The translations under genes were made by a program, and so were the position numbers. The notes beneath the pieces are model-generated. The model was given only the letters and a program-made list of their open reading frames with translations, was not told the DNA's origin and did no database searches. This document shows, piece by piece, positions 1-8,861 of a DNA stretch of 40,663 nucleotides (its first letter is position 1; every line of letters starts with the position of its first letter). This DNA is from Rhodoferax sp. GTDB lineage: Bacteria > Pseudomonadota > Gammaproteobacteria > Burkholderiales > Burkholderiaceae_C. The stretch covers positions 1-40,663 of the forward strand of contig VMTC01000050.1 of the NCBI GenBank assembly GCA_013791765.1, in the 5' to 3' direction.

Positions 1-162
1 ATTGAAGATAACCTCCAAGACAACGGCGAAACCTTCACCCTGACCGCGACCCCCACGGGCGGCAGCGCCGCCATCGGCACCGCCACCCTCAACGATCAAG
101 GTGGTGGCACCATCTTCACCAGCACCGGCACGGAAAACACCACGGCCACAAAGACCGACGAC
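1..162 (+). repeat. Copy 1 of a 162 bp direct repeat inside the surface-protein gene
   Basis: Bases 1-162 recur at 415-576 with about two substitutions (near 132 and 150). The 414 bp period is 138 codons, so this is part of a tandem repeat domain that probably extends upstream of the window. Confidence 0.9.
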
Positions 163-1662
163 CGGCCCGTCACCGTCACCAGCCCGACCGTCAACGAAGC
201 CTCACCGCACGCCGTGTTCACCGTCACCGGCGTCGCCGGTCAAAGCATCACCCTGAGCCTCAGCGCAGGCAGCGCCACTGCCACCGGGACCGACTTCGGT
301 GCGGTCGACGGCACAAACCTGCAAGTTTCCACCGACGCCGGCCTCACCTGGAGCAACTACAGCAGCGCCGTCACGGTGCCCGCTGGCGGCAGCTTCCTGG
401 TCCGTACCCCCGTCATTGAAGATAACCTCCAAGACAACGGCGAAACCTTCACCCTGACCGCGACCCCCACGGGCGGCAGCGCCGCCATCGGCACCGCCAC
501 CCTCAACGATCAAGGTGGTGGCACCATCTTCACCAGCACCGGCACAGAAAACACCACGGCCACCAAGACCGACGACACGCCGACCCTGAGCGTGAGCAGC
601 CCCACAGTGACCGAGGGTGAATCTGCCGTCTTCACCGTCAGCCTGGATAAGACCTCGACCACGGCGGTCAACTTCATCCCGGCTTTGAGCAACGGCACGG
701 CCACCCTGGGCGCCGACACGCCAGCGGCCAGCACGCTGGAAGTCTCCGCCGATGGCGGCAACACCTGGAGCACCGTCACCGGCGCAGTCACCATTGCCGC
801 TGGCCAAAGCTCAGTGCAGCTGCGCATCGCCACCACCGACGACGCTGTAGTCGAGTCCACGGAAACCTTCACCCTGAGCACCGGTGCCATCACCGGCACG
901 GTGACCAACACCGGTGCTGCTACCGGCACGGCCAGCATCACCGACAACGATGTTGTTGCGCCGACGCCCGTGCCTGAACCAACGCCTGTGGCTGCGCCAG
1001 AGCCGACACCCGCGCAAGCACCTGCACCCACGCCCGACGCGCCATTGACATCCTTCGCCAACTTCAATTCCTCGATTCTGGTGACGGCGGCATCGCCCTT
1101 GTCGGCGCTGGAAAGGACTGCTGAGCCTATTGGTGATGTGCGCACCAGTGCATCTGGTTTCCAGATTGTGGTGACCGAAGCCGCTGAGCCCAGCCTGTCG
1201 CTGTTCCGCGGCATTACCGACCAGTTTATTGAGGCCAACAAACCCGCCACGTTTTCCCTGCCAGCCGATGCGTTTGTGCATACCAAAGCAGATGCCACGG
1301 TCATCATCACCGCCAAACTGGCGGATGGTCGTGACCTGCCGACGTGGATCGTGTTCGATGCCCGCTCGGGCACTTTCCATCTGGATCCGCCTGAAGGCTT
1401 TGATGAAGAATTGCAAATCAAAGTAGTGGCGCGTGACAGCGAAGGCCGCGAGGCCACGGCCATCTTCAAACTCACGGTGGGCGAAGGCAAGCCCAAGCCG
1501 CTGGGACGCATGGGCCTGAGCGAGCAAATCATGCTGGCCGCCAAGCGCTCCTCACCCTGGCTTGACGGGTTTCGCTTGCAGGACGGTAAGTCTATGCCCG
1601 ACAAGCTGCCTGCAGACCGCTTGAAAGCTGCGCCTGCTGTACCGCAGCAGGCCCATGTTTGA
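1..1662 (+). CDS. Calx-beta-like repeat surface protein, C-terminal part (5' end outside window)
   Basis: The frame is open from base 1 with no start, so only the last 553 residues are visible. The visible part has tandem beta-sandwich repeats rich in Thr, Ser, Gly, Ala and Asp, including AVFTVSL, ETFTL and SITDND, typical of Calx-beta-like domains of large bacterial surface or secreted proteins. A Pro/Ala/Thr-rich linker (about residues 320-345) follows, then a cadherin/dystroglycan-like domain (TKADATVIITAKLADGRDLP region, about residues 400-490) and a basic tail. I see no RTX nonapeptides and no obvious type I secretion C-terminus. The stop overlaps the next gene's ATG (TGATG), so it is translationally coupled to the HlyD-like and M50 genes, which suggests dedicated export or processing. 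Role as adhesin or matrix protein is inferred. Confidence 0.8.
   Translation: MEDNLQDNGETFTLTATPTGGSAAIGTATLNDQGGGTIFTSTGTENTTATKTDDRPVTVTSPTVNEASPHAVFTVTGVAGQSITLSLSAGSATATGTDFGAVDGTNLQVSTDAGLTWSNYSSAVTVPAGGSFLVRTPVIEDNLQDNGETFTLTATPTGGSAAIGTATLNDQGGGTIFTSTGTENTTATKTDDTPTLSVSSPTVTEGESAVFTVSLDKTSTTAVNFIPALSNGTATLGADTPAASTLEVSADGGNTWSTVTGAVTIAAGQSSVQLRIATTDDAVVESTETFTLSTGAITGTVTNTGAATGTASITDNDVVAPTPVPEPTPVAAPEPTPAQAPAPTPDAPLTSFANFNSSILVTAASPLSALERTAEPIGDVRTSASGFQIVVTEAAEPSLSLFRGITDQFIEANKPATFSLPADAFVHTKADATVIITAKLADGRDLPTWIVFDARSGTFHLDPPEGFDEELQIKVVARDSEGREATAIFKLTVGEGKPKPLGRMGLSEQIMLAAKRSSPWLDGFRLQDGKSMPDKLPADRLKAAPAVPQQAHV
415..576 (+). repeat. Copy 2 of the 162 bp direct repeat
   Basis: Almost identical to bases 1-162. 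After base 576 the sequence diverges into the last, non-identical Calx-beta-like domain, so this is the final copy of the homogenised array. Confidence 0.9.
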
Positions 1663-3059
1663 TGATTGAGGTGAGTCCACCCGCGTCTGATTCGCTTCAG
1701 GCGCTAGCGGCCTTGCTTGACTTGTCGCGCCGCGCGCGCCAGGCGGCCAGTGCGCGTGAACTGGGTTTTTTGCTGGTCAACGACAGCCACGGGCTAGCCT
1801 CCTATCGGCAGGCTGCTTTGTGGTTGGCCGATGAGGGGGTGCACACCTTGTCGGGCTTGGTACAGGTGGAATCCAATGCGCCCTATGCCTTGTGGTTGAG
1901 CCAGCTTTGTCGCCACTTGTCAGCGTCAGAGCTTGACGCGATGCGGGCATTAACTGCCGCCGACGTGCCGCCCGAGTTGGCGCAACATTGGACAGAATGG
2001 TGGCCTGCACACGCGTTGTGGCTTGCCCTGCCGCTAGATACCGCACCATCAAACAACCCGCGTGAGGTTGGCGCCGGGCTGCTGTTGGTGCGTGACGCCC
2101 CTTGGCCCGTGCCAACCCAAACTCTTTTGCGTGAGTGGGCGGACACTTGGTGGCATGCCTTTCGCGCGGTGCACCGGCCGCGTGTGGGTTCGTTGCAGGG
2201 TTTCATGAAGCGGATCAAGAGTGTTTTCAAGCGCCATCCGGGGCGGTCATGGTGGCGGCAACCGGCATGGCGCTGGAGCGTGCTGGCTGTGGCAGTTATG
2301 GCGCTGCCAGTGCGCTTGACGGTGATGGCACCGGGCGAGTTGGTGCCCGGGCACCCGGTGGTGGTGCGGGCTCCGCTGGATGGCGTGGTGGATGTGTTTC
2401 ATGTGCAGCCAAACCAGTCGGTCAAAAAAGACCAGCCTTTGTTTGGCTTTGACGAGGCCCTGATTCAAAGCCGACTGGCGATTGCGGCGCAGACCCTGGC
2501 CACGGCTGAGACCGAATACCGGCAAACCTCGCAACAAGCCTTGACCGACGCCAAGTTTCGTCCGCAGTTGTCGGTGCTGACCGGCAAGATTGAAGAGAAG
2601 CGCACCGAAGTCGATTTTTTGAACAACCAACTCACGCGCGCCCGCGTGCTGGCCCCGCAAGATGGCGTGGCCCTGTTTGATGACCCCACCGAGTGGATTG
2701 GCCGGCCGGTGGCGGTGGGTGAACGCATCATGCGCATCGCCGCACCGCAAGACACCGAAGTGGAGGCCTGGCTATCGCTGGCCGACGCCATCGCCTTGCC
2801 CCCGGGCGCCCCGGTCAACCTGTACCTGAACGCCAGCCCCTTGTTTGCTGTGTCGGCCACCTTGCGCTACATGGCGCACGATGCCGTGCAGCGCCCGGAT
2901 GGCAGCTATGCCTACCGTGTGCGCGCCGCGCTGCAGGCCCCCACCGCGCACCGCGTGGGCCTGAAAGGCACCGCCAAGCTCAACGGAGCCTGGGTGCCGC
3001 TGGTGTATTGGGTGCTGCGTCGACCGCTGGCCAGTGTGCGCTCGGCCTTAGGGATTTAG
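1662..3059 (+). CDS. HlyD-family periplasmic adaptor with N-terminal GAF-like region
   Basis: A 465-residue protein. The first ~170 residues resemble a degenerate GAF-type domain (ASARELGFLLVNDSHGLASY region). A single membrane segment lies near residues 200-225 (WSVLAVAVMALPVRLTVMA), followed by a biotinyl-lipoyl-like hairpin (APLDGVVDVFHVQPNQSVKK), a short coiled region and a beta-barrel domain as in membrane-fusion proteins. The ATG at 1662 overlaps the upstream TGA; a TTG at 1659 is possible but less likely. The next gene starts 3 bases after its stop. It probably joins an inner-membrane component to an outer-membrane channel for the upstream repeat protein. No ABC ATPase or TolC gene is visible downstream. 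Confidence 0.75.
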   Translation: MIEVSPPASDSLQALAALLDLSRRARQAASARELGFLLVNDSHGLASYRQAALWLADEGVHTLSGLVQVESNAPYALWLSQLCRHLSASELDAMRALTAADVPPELAQHWTEWWPAHALWLALPLDTAPSNNPREVGAGLLLVRDAPWPVPTQTLLREWADTWWHAFRAVHRPRVGSLQGFMKRIKSVFKRHPGRSWWRQPAWRWSVLAVAVMALPVRLTVMAPGELVPGHPVVVRAPLDGVVDVFHVQPNQSVKKDQPLFGFDEALIQSRLAIAAQTLATAETEYRQTSQQALTDAKFRPQLSVLTGKIEEKRTEVDFLNNQLTRARVLAPQDGVALFDDPTEWIGRPVAVGERIMRIAAPQDTEVEAWLSLADAIALPPGAPVNLYLNASPLFAVSATLRYMAHDAVQRPDGSYAYRVRAALQAPTAHRVGLKGTAKLNGAWVPLVYWVLRRPLASVRSALGI

Positions 3060-3062
3060 CGC

Positions 3063-5177
3063 ATGGCGCTGCCGCAGTTGCGTGAGGAGTTGGCGCTGTT
3101 GCCGGGGCCTGTGCTGGCGGACGGCCAAAGCAGTTGGACCTTGCATGACCCAGTGCGCAACCTGTTTTTTCGCATCGATTGGCCCAGCTTTGAGGTGCTG
3201 CAACGCTGGGCGCTGGACGACCCGGTGACGATTGCTGACGATATTTCTGCCACGACACCACTGCACCTGGCGTCCGAAGACGTGTTGGGCGTGGTGCAGT
3301 TTCTGACCAGCAACCAGCTGATTCAGCCCGAGGGCCGTCAAAGTGCCAGCCAGATGGCCGGCAGGCTGGCCCAGATCGAGGGCAGTTTATGGAAATGGCT
3401 GCTGCACCACTACCTGTTTTTTCGGGTGCCGCTGCTGCGCCCAGACGCCTGGCTGGGCCGCTGGCAAGGTGTGGCGGGCATTTTTTTTACCCGCACCTTT
3501 GTCTGGCTGACTTTGGGTGCGCTGCTGCTGGGCTTGAGCCAGGTGGTGCGCAGCTGGGAGAGTTTTAGCGCCTCGCTGGTTGACACCTTCAGCTGGGAAG
3601 GCTTGGCCGCCTATGGGGTGGCCTTGTTTGCCGTGAAGTTGCTACACGAACTGGGCCACGCCTTTACCGCCAAGCGCCTGGGCTGTCGGGTTCCGACCAT
3701 GGGCCTGGCGTTTTTGGTGATGTGGCCAATGGCCTATACCGACACCAACGAGACCTGGCGGCTGACCAACCGATGGCACCGTTTGCAAGTGGCCAGTGCT
3801 GGCATCGTGACTGAATTGATGATTGCGGCTTGGGCCACGCTGGCCTGGGCGCTGCTGCCTGATGGTGCCTTGCGCTCGGCAGCCTTTGTGTTGGCCACCA
3901 TCAGCTGGGTGGCGACGCTGGCCATCAACGCCAGCCCGTTCATGCGCTTTGATGGCTACTTCATCTTGTCAGATTGGTTGGACTGGCCCAATTTGCATGA
4001 GCGCAGTTTTGCGCTGGCGCGTTGGAAGCTGCGTGAATGGCTGTTCGCGCTGGGCGATGAGCCGCCCGAGCATGTGTCGCCCCGGCAGCAGGTGGGCTTG
4101 ATTGCATTTGCCTGGGCCACCTGGATTTACCGGCTGGTGTTGTTCTTGGGCATCGCGCTGTTGGTTTACCACTTCTTTTTCAAGCTCTTGGGCGTGCTGC
4201 TGTTTGTGGTGGAGATTTTGTGGTTTGTGCTGTGGCCGATTCGGCGGGAGTTTCAGGCCTGGCGCGCACGCTGGCCCGACATTCGGGCGCGCCGGCGCAG
4301 CCGCACCAGCGTGCTCATGGCGCTGGCCATGGTCATGCTGGTGTTGGTGCCGTGGCCGGGTCGGGTCACCGCCAGTGGCCTGCTGCGGCCTGCTGAAGTG
4401 TGGCCGGTGTATGCCCCGGCTGGCGCGCGCCTGGATGCACTGCCTTTTGCCGAAGGCGCCCGCGTGCCCGAGGGCAGTGTGCTGTTGCAGTTGCATGTGC
4501 CAGACCTGCAAATGCGCCGTGCCGCGATGCTGGCCCGTGTGGACGGACTGCGCTGGCAGGCGGCGGCCTCGGGCTTCAGTGACGAGGCCCGCAAGCGCCT
4601 GTTGGTGAACGAAGACACCTTGTCCACCGCGCAGGCCGAGTTGGCCAGTGTGGAGACCGAGTTGTTGAACTACGCACCGCGTGCGCCGTTTGCGGGGCAG
4701 TTGCGCGACATGGACCCCGACTTGCAGGTGGGCCAGTGGTTGACCCGCAATGAAAGAATTGCCTTGCTGGTGCGTGACGATGGTCGCTGGCTGGTGGAGA
4801 CCTGGCTGGACGAAGACGCGGTGCAGCGTGTGGCGCCCGGTGACACTGCCCTCTTTATCACCGAGGGCGGGCAGAGTACGGCCTTGCGCCTGCGGGTGAG
4901 TGCTGTTGACCGCGACGCCGCACGCGTTCTGCCTCGGCCTGAGCTGGCCGCTCAGCTTGGCGGGCACTTGCTCACCCGTGAGAAAAAAGGTCAATTAGTC
5001 CCCGAGCGTGCCATTTACCGTGTCACGCTTCTCGTGGAGCCCAATGCCGCTGCGCTGGCTGAGCTGGCCAATCAATCGTGGCGCGGCAAGCTCACCATTC
5101 ACGCCCGCTGGGAAGCCCCGGCCTGGCCCTACTTGCGCCAAATGGTGGCGGTGCTGGTGCGTGAGGTTGGGTTCTAG
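3063..5177 (+). CDS. M50 (site-2-protease-like) membrane metalloprotease fused to HlyD-like adaptor domains
   Basis: A 704-residue polytopic protein. The zinc motif HELGH is at residues 195-199, within a hydrophobic segment. The second S2P motif is at 289-298 ([10 protein letters not shown]), supplying the conserved Asp-Gly. An N-terminal ~100-residue soluble region may be a PqqD-like winged helix. Several transmembrane helices span ~140-400. From about residue 415 there is another membrane segment and then a HlyD-like lipoyl and barrel part ([33 protein letters not shown]). M50/HlyD fusions occur in peptide export and processing systems. Here the gene is coupled to an adaptor gene and a giant repeat protein, so processing or export of that protein is the likeliest role. 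Substrate and mechanism are inferred. Confidence 0.8.
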   Translation: MALPQLREELALLPGPVLADGQSSWTLHDPVRNLFFRIDWPSFEVLQRWALDDPVTIADDISATTPLHLASEDVLGVVQFLTSNQLIQPEGRQSASQMAGRLAQIEGSLWKWLLHHYLFFRVPLLRPDAWLGRWQGVAGIFFTRTFVWLTLGALLLGLSQVVRSWESFSASLVDTFSWEGLAAYGVALFAVKLLHELGHAFTAKRLGCRVPTMGLAFLVMWPMAYTDTNETWRLTNRWHRLQVASAGIVTELMIAAWATLAWALLPDGALRSAAFVLATISWVATLAINASPFMRFDGYFILSDWLDWPNLHERSFALARWKLREWLFALGDEPPEHVSPRQQVGLIAFAWATWIYRLVLFLGIALLVYHFFFKLLGVLLFVVEILWFVLWPIRREFQAWRARWPDIRARRRSRTSVLMALAMVMLVLVPWPGRVTASGLLRPAEVWPVYAPAGARLDALPFAEGARVPEGSVLLQLHVPDLQMRRAAMLARVDGLRWQAAASGFSDEARKRLLVNEDTLSTAQAELASVETELLNYAPRAPFAGQLRDMDPDLQVGQWLTRNERIALLVRDDGRWLVETWLDEDAVQRVAPGDTALFITEGGQSTALRLRVSAVDRDAARVLPRPELAAQLGGHLLTREKKGQLVPERAIYRVTLLVEPNAAALAELANQSWRGKLTIHARWEAPAWPYLRQMVAVLVREVGF

Positions 5178-5306
5178 CGGTCTGGATGTAGTTACTGCCC
5201 ATTTCCTGAATAAATTGTGAACAAGTGATTGCAGTAGTCCCCACGTAGACGGTCAGACGCACGGCAAGGCGAAGCAACAACGTGTCGGATTGATATGGAA
5301 ATGGAA

Positions 5307-5579
5307 TCACAAAGCACGCCCATCCACAGACTCCAGCCTGACTGACCAGGAGTTTGCGCGCTGATCTTCGGGCTGCACGCCGATGTGCTCCAAAATCTTC
5401 TGGATGTCTGCGCTGAATGTGATGAACGCGATGATGCGCATCTGGCCCACACACATCGGGCAGATCAGCGGAAGCACCTCGTAGATGCCGGCAATCAGTG
5501 CCGCCCACAGGTAAGGCGATGGTGGGCGCGGTTTGGGTTTGGCTTGCTGCTCAGGCTGGGCCGCTAAACCAGGGCCCAC
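5307..5579 (-). pseudogene. IS91-family transposase, C-terminal remnant
   Basis: The 90-residue frame contains the C-terminal signature of IS91-type transposases: an IYEVLPLICPMC block, then GQMRIIAFITFSADIQKILEHIG. The second Cys-Gly of the usual CPxCGG motif reads CVG. The N-terminal and catalytic parts and the usual C-terminal tail are missing, and sequence on either side shows no matching frame. This is a decayed insertion-sequence fragment just downstream of the M50 gene. Confidence 0.75.
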
Positions 5580-5663
5580 GCCAGCAGCATGATCGCGGCA
5601 AAGCTGCGCCGGCCTTCAAGGCACGACCACTGCGCCACTCTCTTTTTTATTATTGTTGAGCAC

Positions 5664-5873
5664 ATGGTTTATTGCACTGGCCTGGTCTCGGTGGTTGTGG
5701 CCGCAGCGAGATTTACTGGGGATGCTGCGAGGATTGTTGTAAAAAGGCTTCTCCCGGTGCTTGCGATTTTTATTCTGCTGTCGATCGCAAAAATTGTGGT
5801 GAAACTAGTTCGAAAAAGACGCCGCTCAAAGCGTTTCAAGCAAAGAAATAGCGACAGCCCCTGTCACTATTGA
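5664..5873 (+). CDS. Small hypothetical membrane protein (doubtful)
   Basis: A 69-residue frame with one or two hydrophobic segments (TGLVSVVVAAARF; LLPVLAIFILLSIAKIVVKLV) and a very basic tail (KLVRKRRRSKRFK). I do not recognise the family. A longer start at 5589 exists but would run into IS-remnant sequence. No convincing ribosome binding site is visible. It lies between an IS remnant and convergent genes and may be non-coding. Confidence 0.25.
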   Translation: MVYCTGLVSVVVAAARFTGDAARIVVKRLLPVLAIFILLSIAKIVVKLVRKRRRSKRFKQRNSDSPCHY

Positions 5874-5921
5874 ATCTTTGCTACTCAATAAATAGCGCTA
5901 CAGCAGCCCGATGCAAAGCGC

Positions 5922-6062
5922 TCAGACCGAAGCCGCAAACAGCCAACCCGACCCTGCCGTTATCGCCATCGCTGCGGCCATCAAACCGGCTACGCCTGCC
6001 ACCAGCCGATGTGTTGCGTGCGCTGGTTTTCTGTTTGCATGGTGGCGCCATTTGCACGCCAT
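5922..6062 (-). CDS. Small single-pass membrane protein coupled to the DUF2798 gene
   Basis: A 46-residue frame whose ATG overlaps the stop of the upstream DUF2798 gene (TGATG). It has a basic N-terminus and one hydrophobic segment (LVAGVAGLMAAAMAITAGSGWLFAA). Stop-start coupling and a membrane helix make it plausible as the last gene of this operon, but no family is recognised. Confidence 0.35.
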   Translation of the reverse strand: MACKWRHHANRKPAHATHRLVAGVAGLMAAAMAITAGSGWLFAASV

Positions 6063-6295
6063 CAGGCCGGATTCACCCCCAGAAAGCGCCCGGTGAGCTT
6101 GCGCGCCACCGGTGCCAGGAAGAAGATCACCGGCACACCCACGACATAGGCAATGGCGAAGGCCTTGATCCAGAGCCGGAAAAAGTGCTCGGTGAGACCG
6201 ACATTGACAAAGGTGATGACCAGCGTCATCAGGAAAATCATCATCGCGCCCATCACCAATGAAAAGACAAAGTGGAATTTTTTTTGCGGATTCAT
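6062..6295 (-). CDS. DUF2798 family small membrane protein
   Basis: A 77-residue protein with two predicted membrane helices (FSLVMGAMMIFLMTLVITFVNVG; IKAFAIAYVVGVPVIFFLAPVA) and the polar end ARKLTGRFLG typical of DUF2798 proteins. Function of the family is unknown. It lies 21 bases after the thioredoxin-like gene on the same strand, so it is likely co-transcribed with the permease and thioredoxin genes. Confidence 0.7.
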   Translation of the reverse strand: MNPQKKFHFVFSLVMGAMMIFLMTLVITFVNVGLTEHFFRLWIKAFAIAYVVGVPVIFFLAPVARKLTGRFLGVNPA

Positions 6296-6316
6296 GTTCG
6301 TGTTCCTTGGTTTGAC

Positions 6317-6553
6317 TCAAGCCGCTGCCAGCCATTGCTCGATCTTGTCGCGGCTCGGCACACCACCGGCATGCACCACCTTGCCATTGATCACCACGCC
6401 GGGCGTGCTCATCACGCCATAGCCCATGATGTCGCGCAACTCTTCCACTTTTTCCAGTTTCACCGCCACGCCCTTGGCCTGGGCGATCTGGTCGATCAGG
6501 GCGATGGTGGTTTTGCAGTTGGCACAACCGGTGCCTAGTACTTTGATGTCCAT
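6317..6553 (-). CDS. Thioredoxin-like redox-active disulfide protein (TIGR00412 type)
   Basis: A 78-residue protein with the motif GTGCANCKTT near the N-terminus (redox CANC pair) and STPGVVINGK, the cis-Pro region of a small thioredoxin fold. Small proteins of this type are commonly encoded beside YraQ/DUF318 permeases, as here. The ATG at 6553 fits the family start; an in-frame upstream extension overlaps the permease gene and is rejected. It probably supplies or receives electrons for the permease's substrate chemistry; the substrate is unknown. Confidence 0.8.
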   Translation of the reverse strand: MDIKVLGTGCANCKTTIALIDQIAQAKGVAVKLEKVEELRDIMGYGVMSTPGVVINGKVVHAGGVPSRDKIEQWLAAA

Positions 6554-6623
6554 GAGGGTTCCTTGAAGTTGCAATGAAGTTAAAGCGAAATTGAGAACAA
6601 AAACGGGCTGCGGCGCCAGTGGC

Positions 6624-7670
6624 TCAGAGCACCGCGTTAAACACAAAGCCCACCAGCAGGATGCCGCTGGCCACCACGGCCACAAAGGTGGCGATCAGCC
6701 GCACCTTGAGCACCTTGCGCAGGATGATCATCTCGGGCAAAGAGAGCGCAATCACGCTCATCATGAAAGCCAGCACCGTGCCCAGCGCCGCGCCCTTGGC
6801 TAAGAGTGCTTGCACGATCGGGATCACACCGGCTGCGTTGGTGTACATCGGCACGCCCATGATCACGGCCAGCGGCACCGACCACCAGGCCTCCTTGCCC
6901 ATGAAACTGGCCATGAATTCTTCGGGCACATAGCCGTGAATCAGGGCGCCCAGTGCAATGCCGCCCAAGATATAGGGCCAGACCTTGCCGACAATTTCTT
7001 TCACTGCCGCAAAGCCGCCTTCAACGCGGTCACCCAACGTCATGCCGGTGGCTTCAAATTGAGCCGCGGTCTTGGGCATGTCGCGCACCCAGTCTTCCAG
7101 ATAGGCCTCCATCTTCAGGCGGCCAATGATCCAGCCCGCCACAATCGCCACGCTCAAGCCCAGGCCCAGGTACAAGAGCGCGACCTTCCAGCCAAACAGG
7201 CCAAATAGCAAGGTGAGCGCCACTTCATTGACCATCGGCGCCGAGATCAGAAAAGAGAAGGTCACGCCCAGCGGCACACCGGCTTGCACAAAACCAATGA
7301 ACAAGGGCACGGCCGAGCATGAGCAAAAGGGCGTCACGATGCCCAGCGAAGCCGACATCACGTTGGCCACGCCCTCCGAGCGACCGGCCAGCAGGGCGCG
7401 GGTGCGCTCGGGTGTGAAGTAGCTGTTGATCATGCCCATGACAAACACCACGCCGGTCAGCAGCATCAGCACCTTGGGTGTGTCGTAAAAGAAGAATTGC
7501 AGTGCGCCGCCCAGGTGGCTGGCGCGGTCCACCGGCAGGGCAGCGACCAGCGCCTCAGCGCCAGGGTTGAGCGTCTGGTACAGCGCCAGCCAGACAATGG
7601 CGGCCAGAATCAAGAAGAAAACGGGCTGGCGCATCGGCCAGGATTTGGGGGGAGAGGTCAGAGTGCTCAT
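6624..7670 (-). CDS. Permease, YraQ/DUF318 (PF03773) family
   Basis: A 348-residue protein with about eight to ten membrane helices and the family signature TPFCSCSAVPLFIGF in the first half and GVPMYTNAAGVIPI in the second, the usual pair of related half-sites. Some members (ArsP) export methylarsenicals; others are linked to thiol or metal traffic. The neighbouring CANC thioredoxin-like gene is the classic partner. The ATG at 7670 (MSTLTSPP) is preferred over an alternative start at 7715. No ArsR-type regulator gene adjoins this operon. Substrate is not predictable from sequence alone. Confidence 0.8.
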   Translation of the reverse strand: MSTLTSPPKSWPMRQPVFFLILAAIVWLALYQTLNPGAEALVAALPVDRASHLGGALQFFFYDTPKVLMLLTGVVFVMGMINSYFTPERTRALLAGRSEGVANVMSASLGIVTPFCSCSAVPLFIGFVQAGVPLGVTFSFLISAPMVNEVALTLLFGLFGWKVALLYLGLGLSVAIVAGWIIGRLKMEAYLEDWVRDMPKTAAQFEATGMTLGDRVEGGFAAVKEIVGKVWPYILGGIALGALIHGYVPEEFMASFMGKEAWWSVPLAVIMGVPMYTNAAGVIPIVQALLAKGAALGTVLAFMMSVIALSLPEMIILRKVLKVRLIATFVAVVASGILLVGFVFNAVL

Positions 7671-7716
7671 GCCGGTGGAGACGGGTGCACCGGTCAAAAG
7701 ACGCAAACTTGCCAAA

Positions 7717-7780
7717 AATTTATAAAAAATTAGGTTCTAGCCCACGTCGATAGTACGTTATACGCTATCAAAATAAATAG
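7717..7780 (+). repeat. Dispersed CTAGCCC intergenic repeat, copy A
   Basis: AT-rich arm (AATTTATAAAAAAT), core TTCTAGCCCACGT, then GCTATCAAAATAAATAG. It matches copies at 14521, 15351 and 35303 (the last inverted) and two copies inside photolyase genes. It lies just upstream of the permease operon. Confidence 0.7.
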
Positions 7781-7855
7781 GACGGGCTTGTGTCCATCGA
7801 TCAAACTTGGGGTTACGCGGTAGCCCGCTGGCACACGAGATGGGAGCTGGAGCCC

Positions 7856-8179
7856 TCACTTAGGCGACAACTCTTCACGGATGACTCGGCGCAGGTCGGC
7901 TTCCAGGTGACCGGTTTCAATCACTCGGCGCAGCGAATCGTTGATCAGGGTTTGGTAGCCCCGATTGCCCGCCAGCGCCTTGAAGTGTTCGACGATGGGC
8001 GCATCGAGCATGATGTTGATGCGCTGCTTGCCCACCCTGGCGCGCACTGCGGTCTGCCACTCGGCCCGGTTGACATCGCGGCCCGCTACGCGCAGCTTGG
8101 CGCCGTCAAAGTCTGCCTGCGTGAGCTTGGGCGCATCGTCAGAAGTAACCGGCATTTTTGTAAAAGAGGTCTGTTTCAT
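7856..8179 (-). CDS. brnA: BrnA-family antitoxin
   Basis: A 107-residue protein whose C-terminal half has a ribbon-helix-helix-like BrnA signature (QRINIMLDAPIVEHFKALAGN, then YQTLINDSLRRVI). BrnA neutralises the RNase toxin BrnT and represses the operon. It overlaps the end of the toxin gene by 41 bases, in the usual toxin-first order. The ATG at 8179 gives a family-typical length; the longer frame to 8233 is rejected. Confidence 0.85.
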   Translation of the reverse strand: MKQTSFTKMPVTSDDAPKLTQADFDGAKLRVAGRDVNRAEWQTAVRARVGKQRINIMLDAPIVEHFKALAGNRGYQTLINDSLRRVIETGHLEADLRRVIREELSPK

Positions 8180-8417
8180 TGCTGTCAGCCTTTCGCATGG
8201 AAATGATGCGGATGCTTTCATCCGATTCGACATGAACGATCAGCACCACCAGAGAGTCCAGTAGCCCGATACCGATCATGCGCTGTTCGCCATAGTCTTC
8301 GCGCTGGTCTTCAAATAGCACCAATGGCCCGCTGAAAACCTTGACGGCATCTGCAAAGTCCAGACCGTGCTTTTGTAGGTTTGCCTGTCGCTTTGCTTCG
8401 TCCCAGGTGAAGTTCAT
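8139..8417 (-). CDS. brnT: BrnT-family ribonuclease toxin
   Basis: A 92-residue protein starting FTWDEAKRQANLQKHGLDFADA, the BrnT N-terminal signature, with ESIRIISMRKADSNE near the C-terminus, where BrnT proteins carry the R-I-I-S-x-R-K-A motif. BrnT is an RNase that slows growth when free. An inverted repeat 9 bases before the start is a likely autoregulatory site. Confidence 0.88.
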   Translation of the reverse strand: MNFTWDEAKRQANLQKHGLDFADAVKVFSGPLVLFEDQREDYGEQRMIGIGLLDSLVVLIVHVESDESIRIISMRKADSNETDLFYKNAGYF

Positions 8418-8425
8418 GGCTGAAA

Positions 8426-8449
8426 TTATACAGATATGAATGTGTATAA
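8426..8449. promoter_or_regulatory. Inverted-repeat operator for brnTA
   Basis: Perfect palindromic arms TTATACA (8426-8432) and TGTATAA (8443-8449) separated by 10 bases, immediately upstream of the brnT start. Position and symmetry fit binding of a BrnT/BrnA complex, but this is inferred. Confidence 0.5.
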
Positions 8450-8626
8450 CGCCGCATGTACTGCTTCAGCGGCACATGTCCTTGACGTCCTCGGGAATGC
8501 GCGTGCGCCAGACTGGGGCACGGCCTTGACGTTGCTCATGCCTGTGGCGGGGTACACGTTGGGCTCCAGCACCCTGTTGGCTTTGTCTTGCAGCAAATGA
8601 GAGAAAACGCCAGCCAGCAGTTTTAA
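8450..8626 (-). other. Degraded coding remnant left of the MITE
   Basis: No intact gene. Read on the minus strand, one frame ends APVWRTRIPEDVKDMCR before a stop and another gives HLLQDKANRVLEPNVYPATG. Both look protein-like but are broken, so this seems to be the 3' end of a gene disrupted by the MITE and by frameshifts. The family is not recognised. Confidence 0.3.
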
Positions 8627-8860
8627 CCTGGATTCCTCAGTTGACCGCTTGGTTTCTTTACTAACTCCCTATGAACATTGACTTTTCCAGCTTCGACGCG
8701 GTTCACCTTTTGGGTGAGAGCGCTACGCACCCGATTGAGCTACTGGCAACGCGCCCGGGGGTGTTGCTCCGCCTCGCAGGCATGAGCCTGCAGCGTTGTC
8801 GCGCCTACCCGGCCACGCCGCCAGCAGCCCACTCGGGCGCGTCCAACTGAGGAATCCAGG
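8627..8860. mobile_element. 234 bp MITE-like element, possibly IS1380-derived
   Basis: Perfect 17 bp terminal inverted repeats, CCTGGATTCCTCAGTTG at 8627-8643 and its complement at 8844-8860, flanked by a 5 bp direct repeat TTTAA (8622-8626 and 8861-8865). It is too short for a transposase. It contains a 59-codon frame (8671-8850) ending inside the right repeat, which I cannot assign. Terminal repeats beginning CCT and a 5 bp AT-rich duplication resemble the IS1380 family (for example ISEcp1), but that assignment is inferred. Confidence 0.7.
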
Positions 8861-8861
8861 T

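Noticed and set aside
510-1604. Long minus-strand frame (364 codons) opposite the surface-protein gene
   Set aside because: Low-complexity Ser/Val/Ala-rich translation with no family features; it is the antisense of repetitive GC-rich coding sequence.
5870-5905. Possible further copy of the CTAGCCC repeat
   Set aside because: Only AT-rich similarity (AATAAATAGCGCTAC); the diagnostic core is absent.
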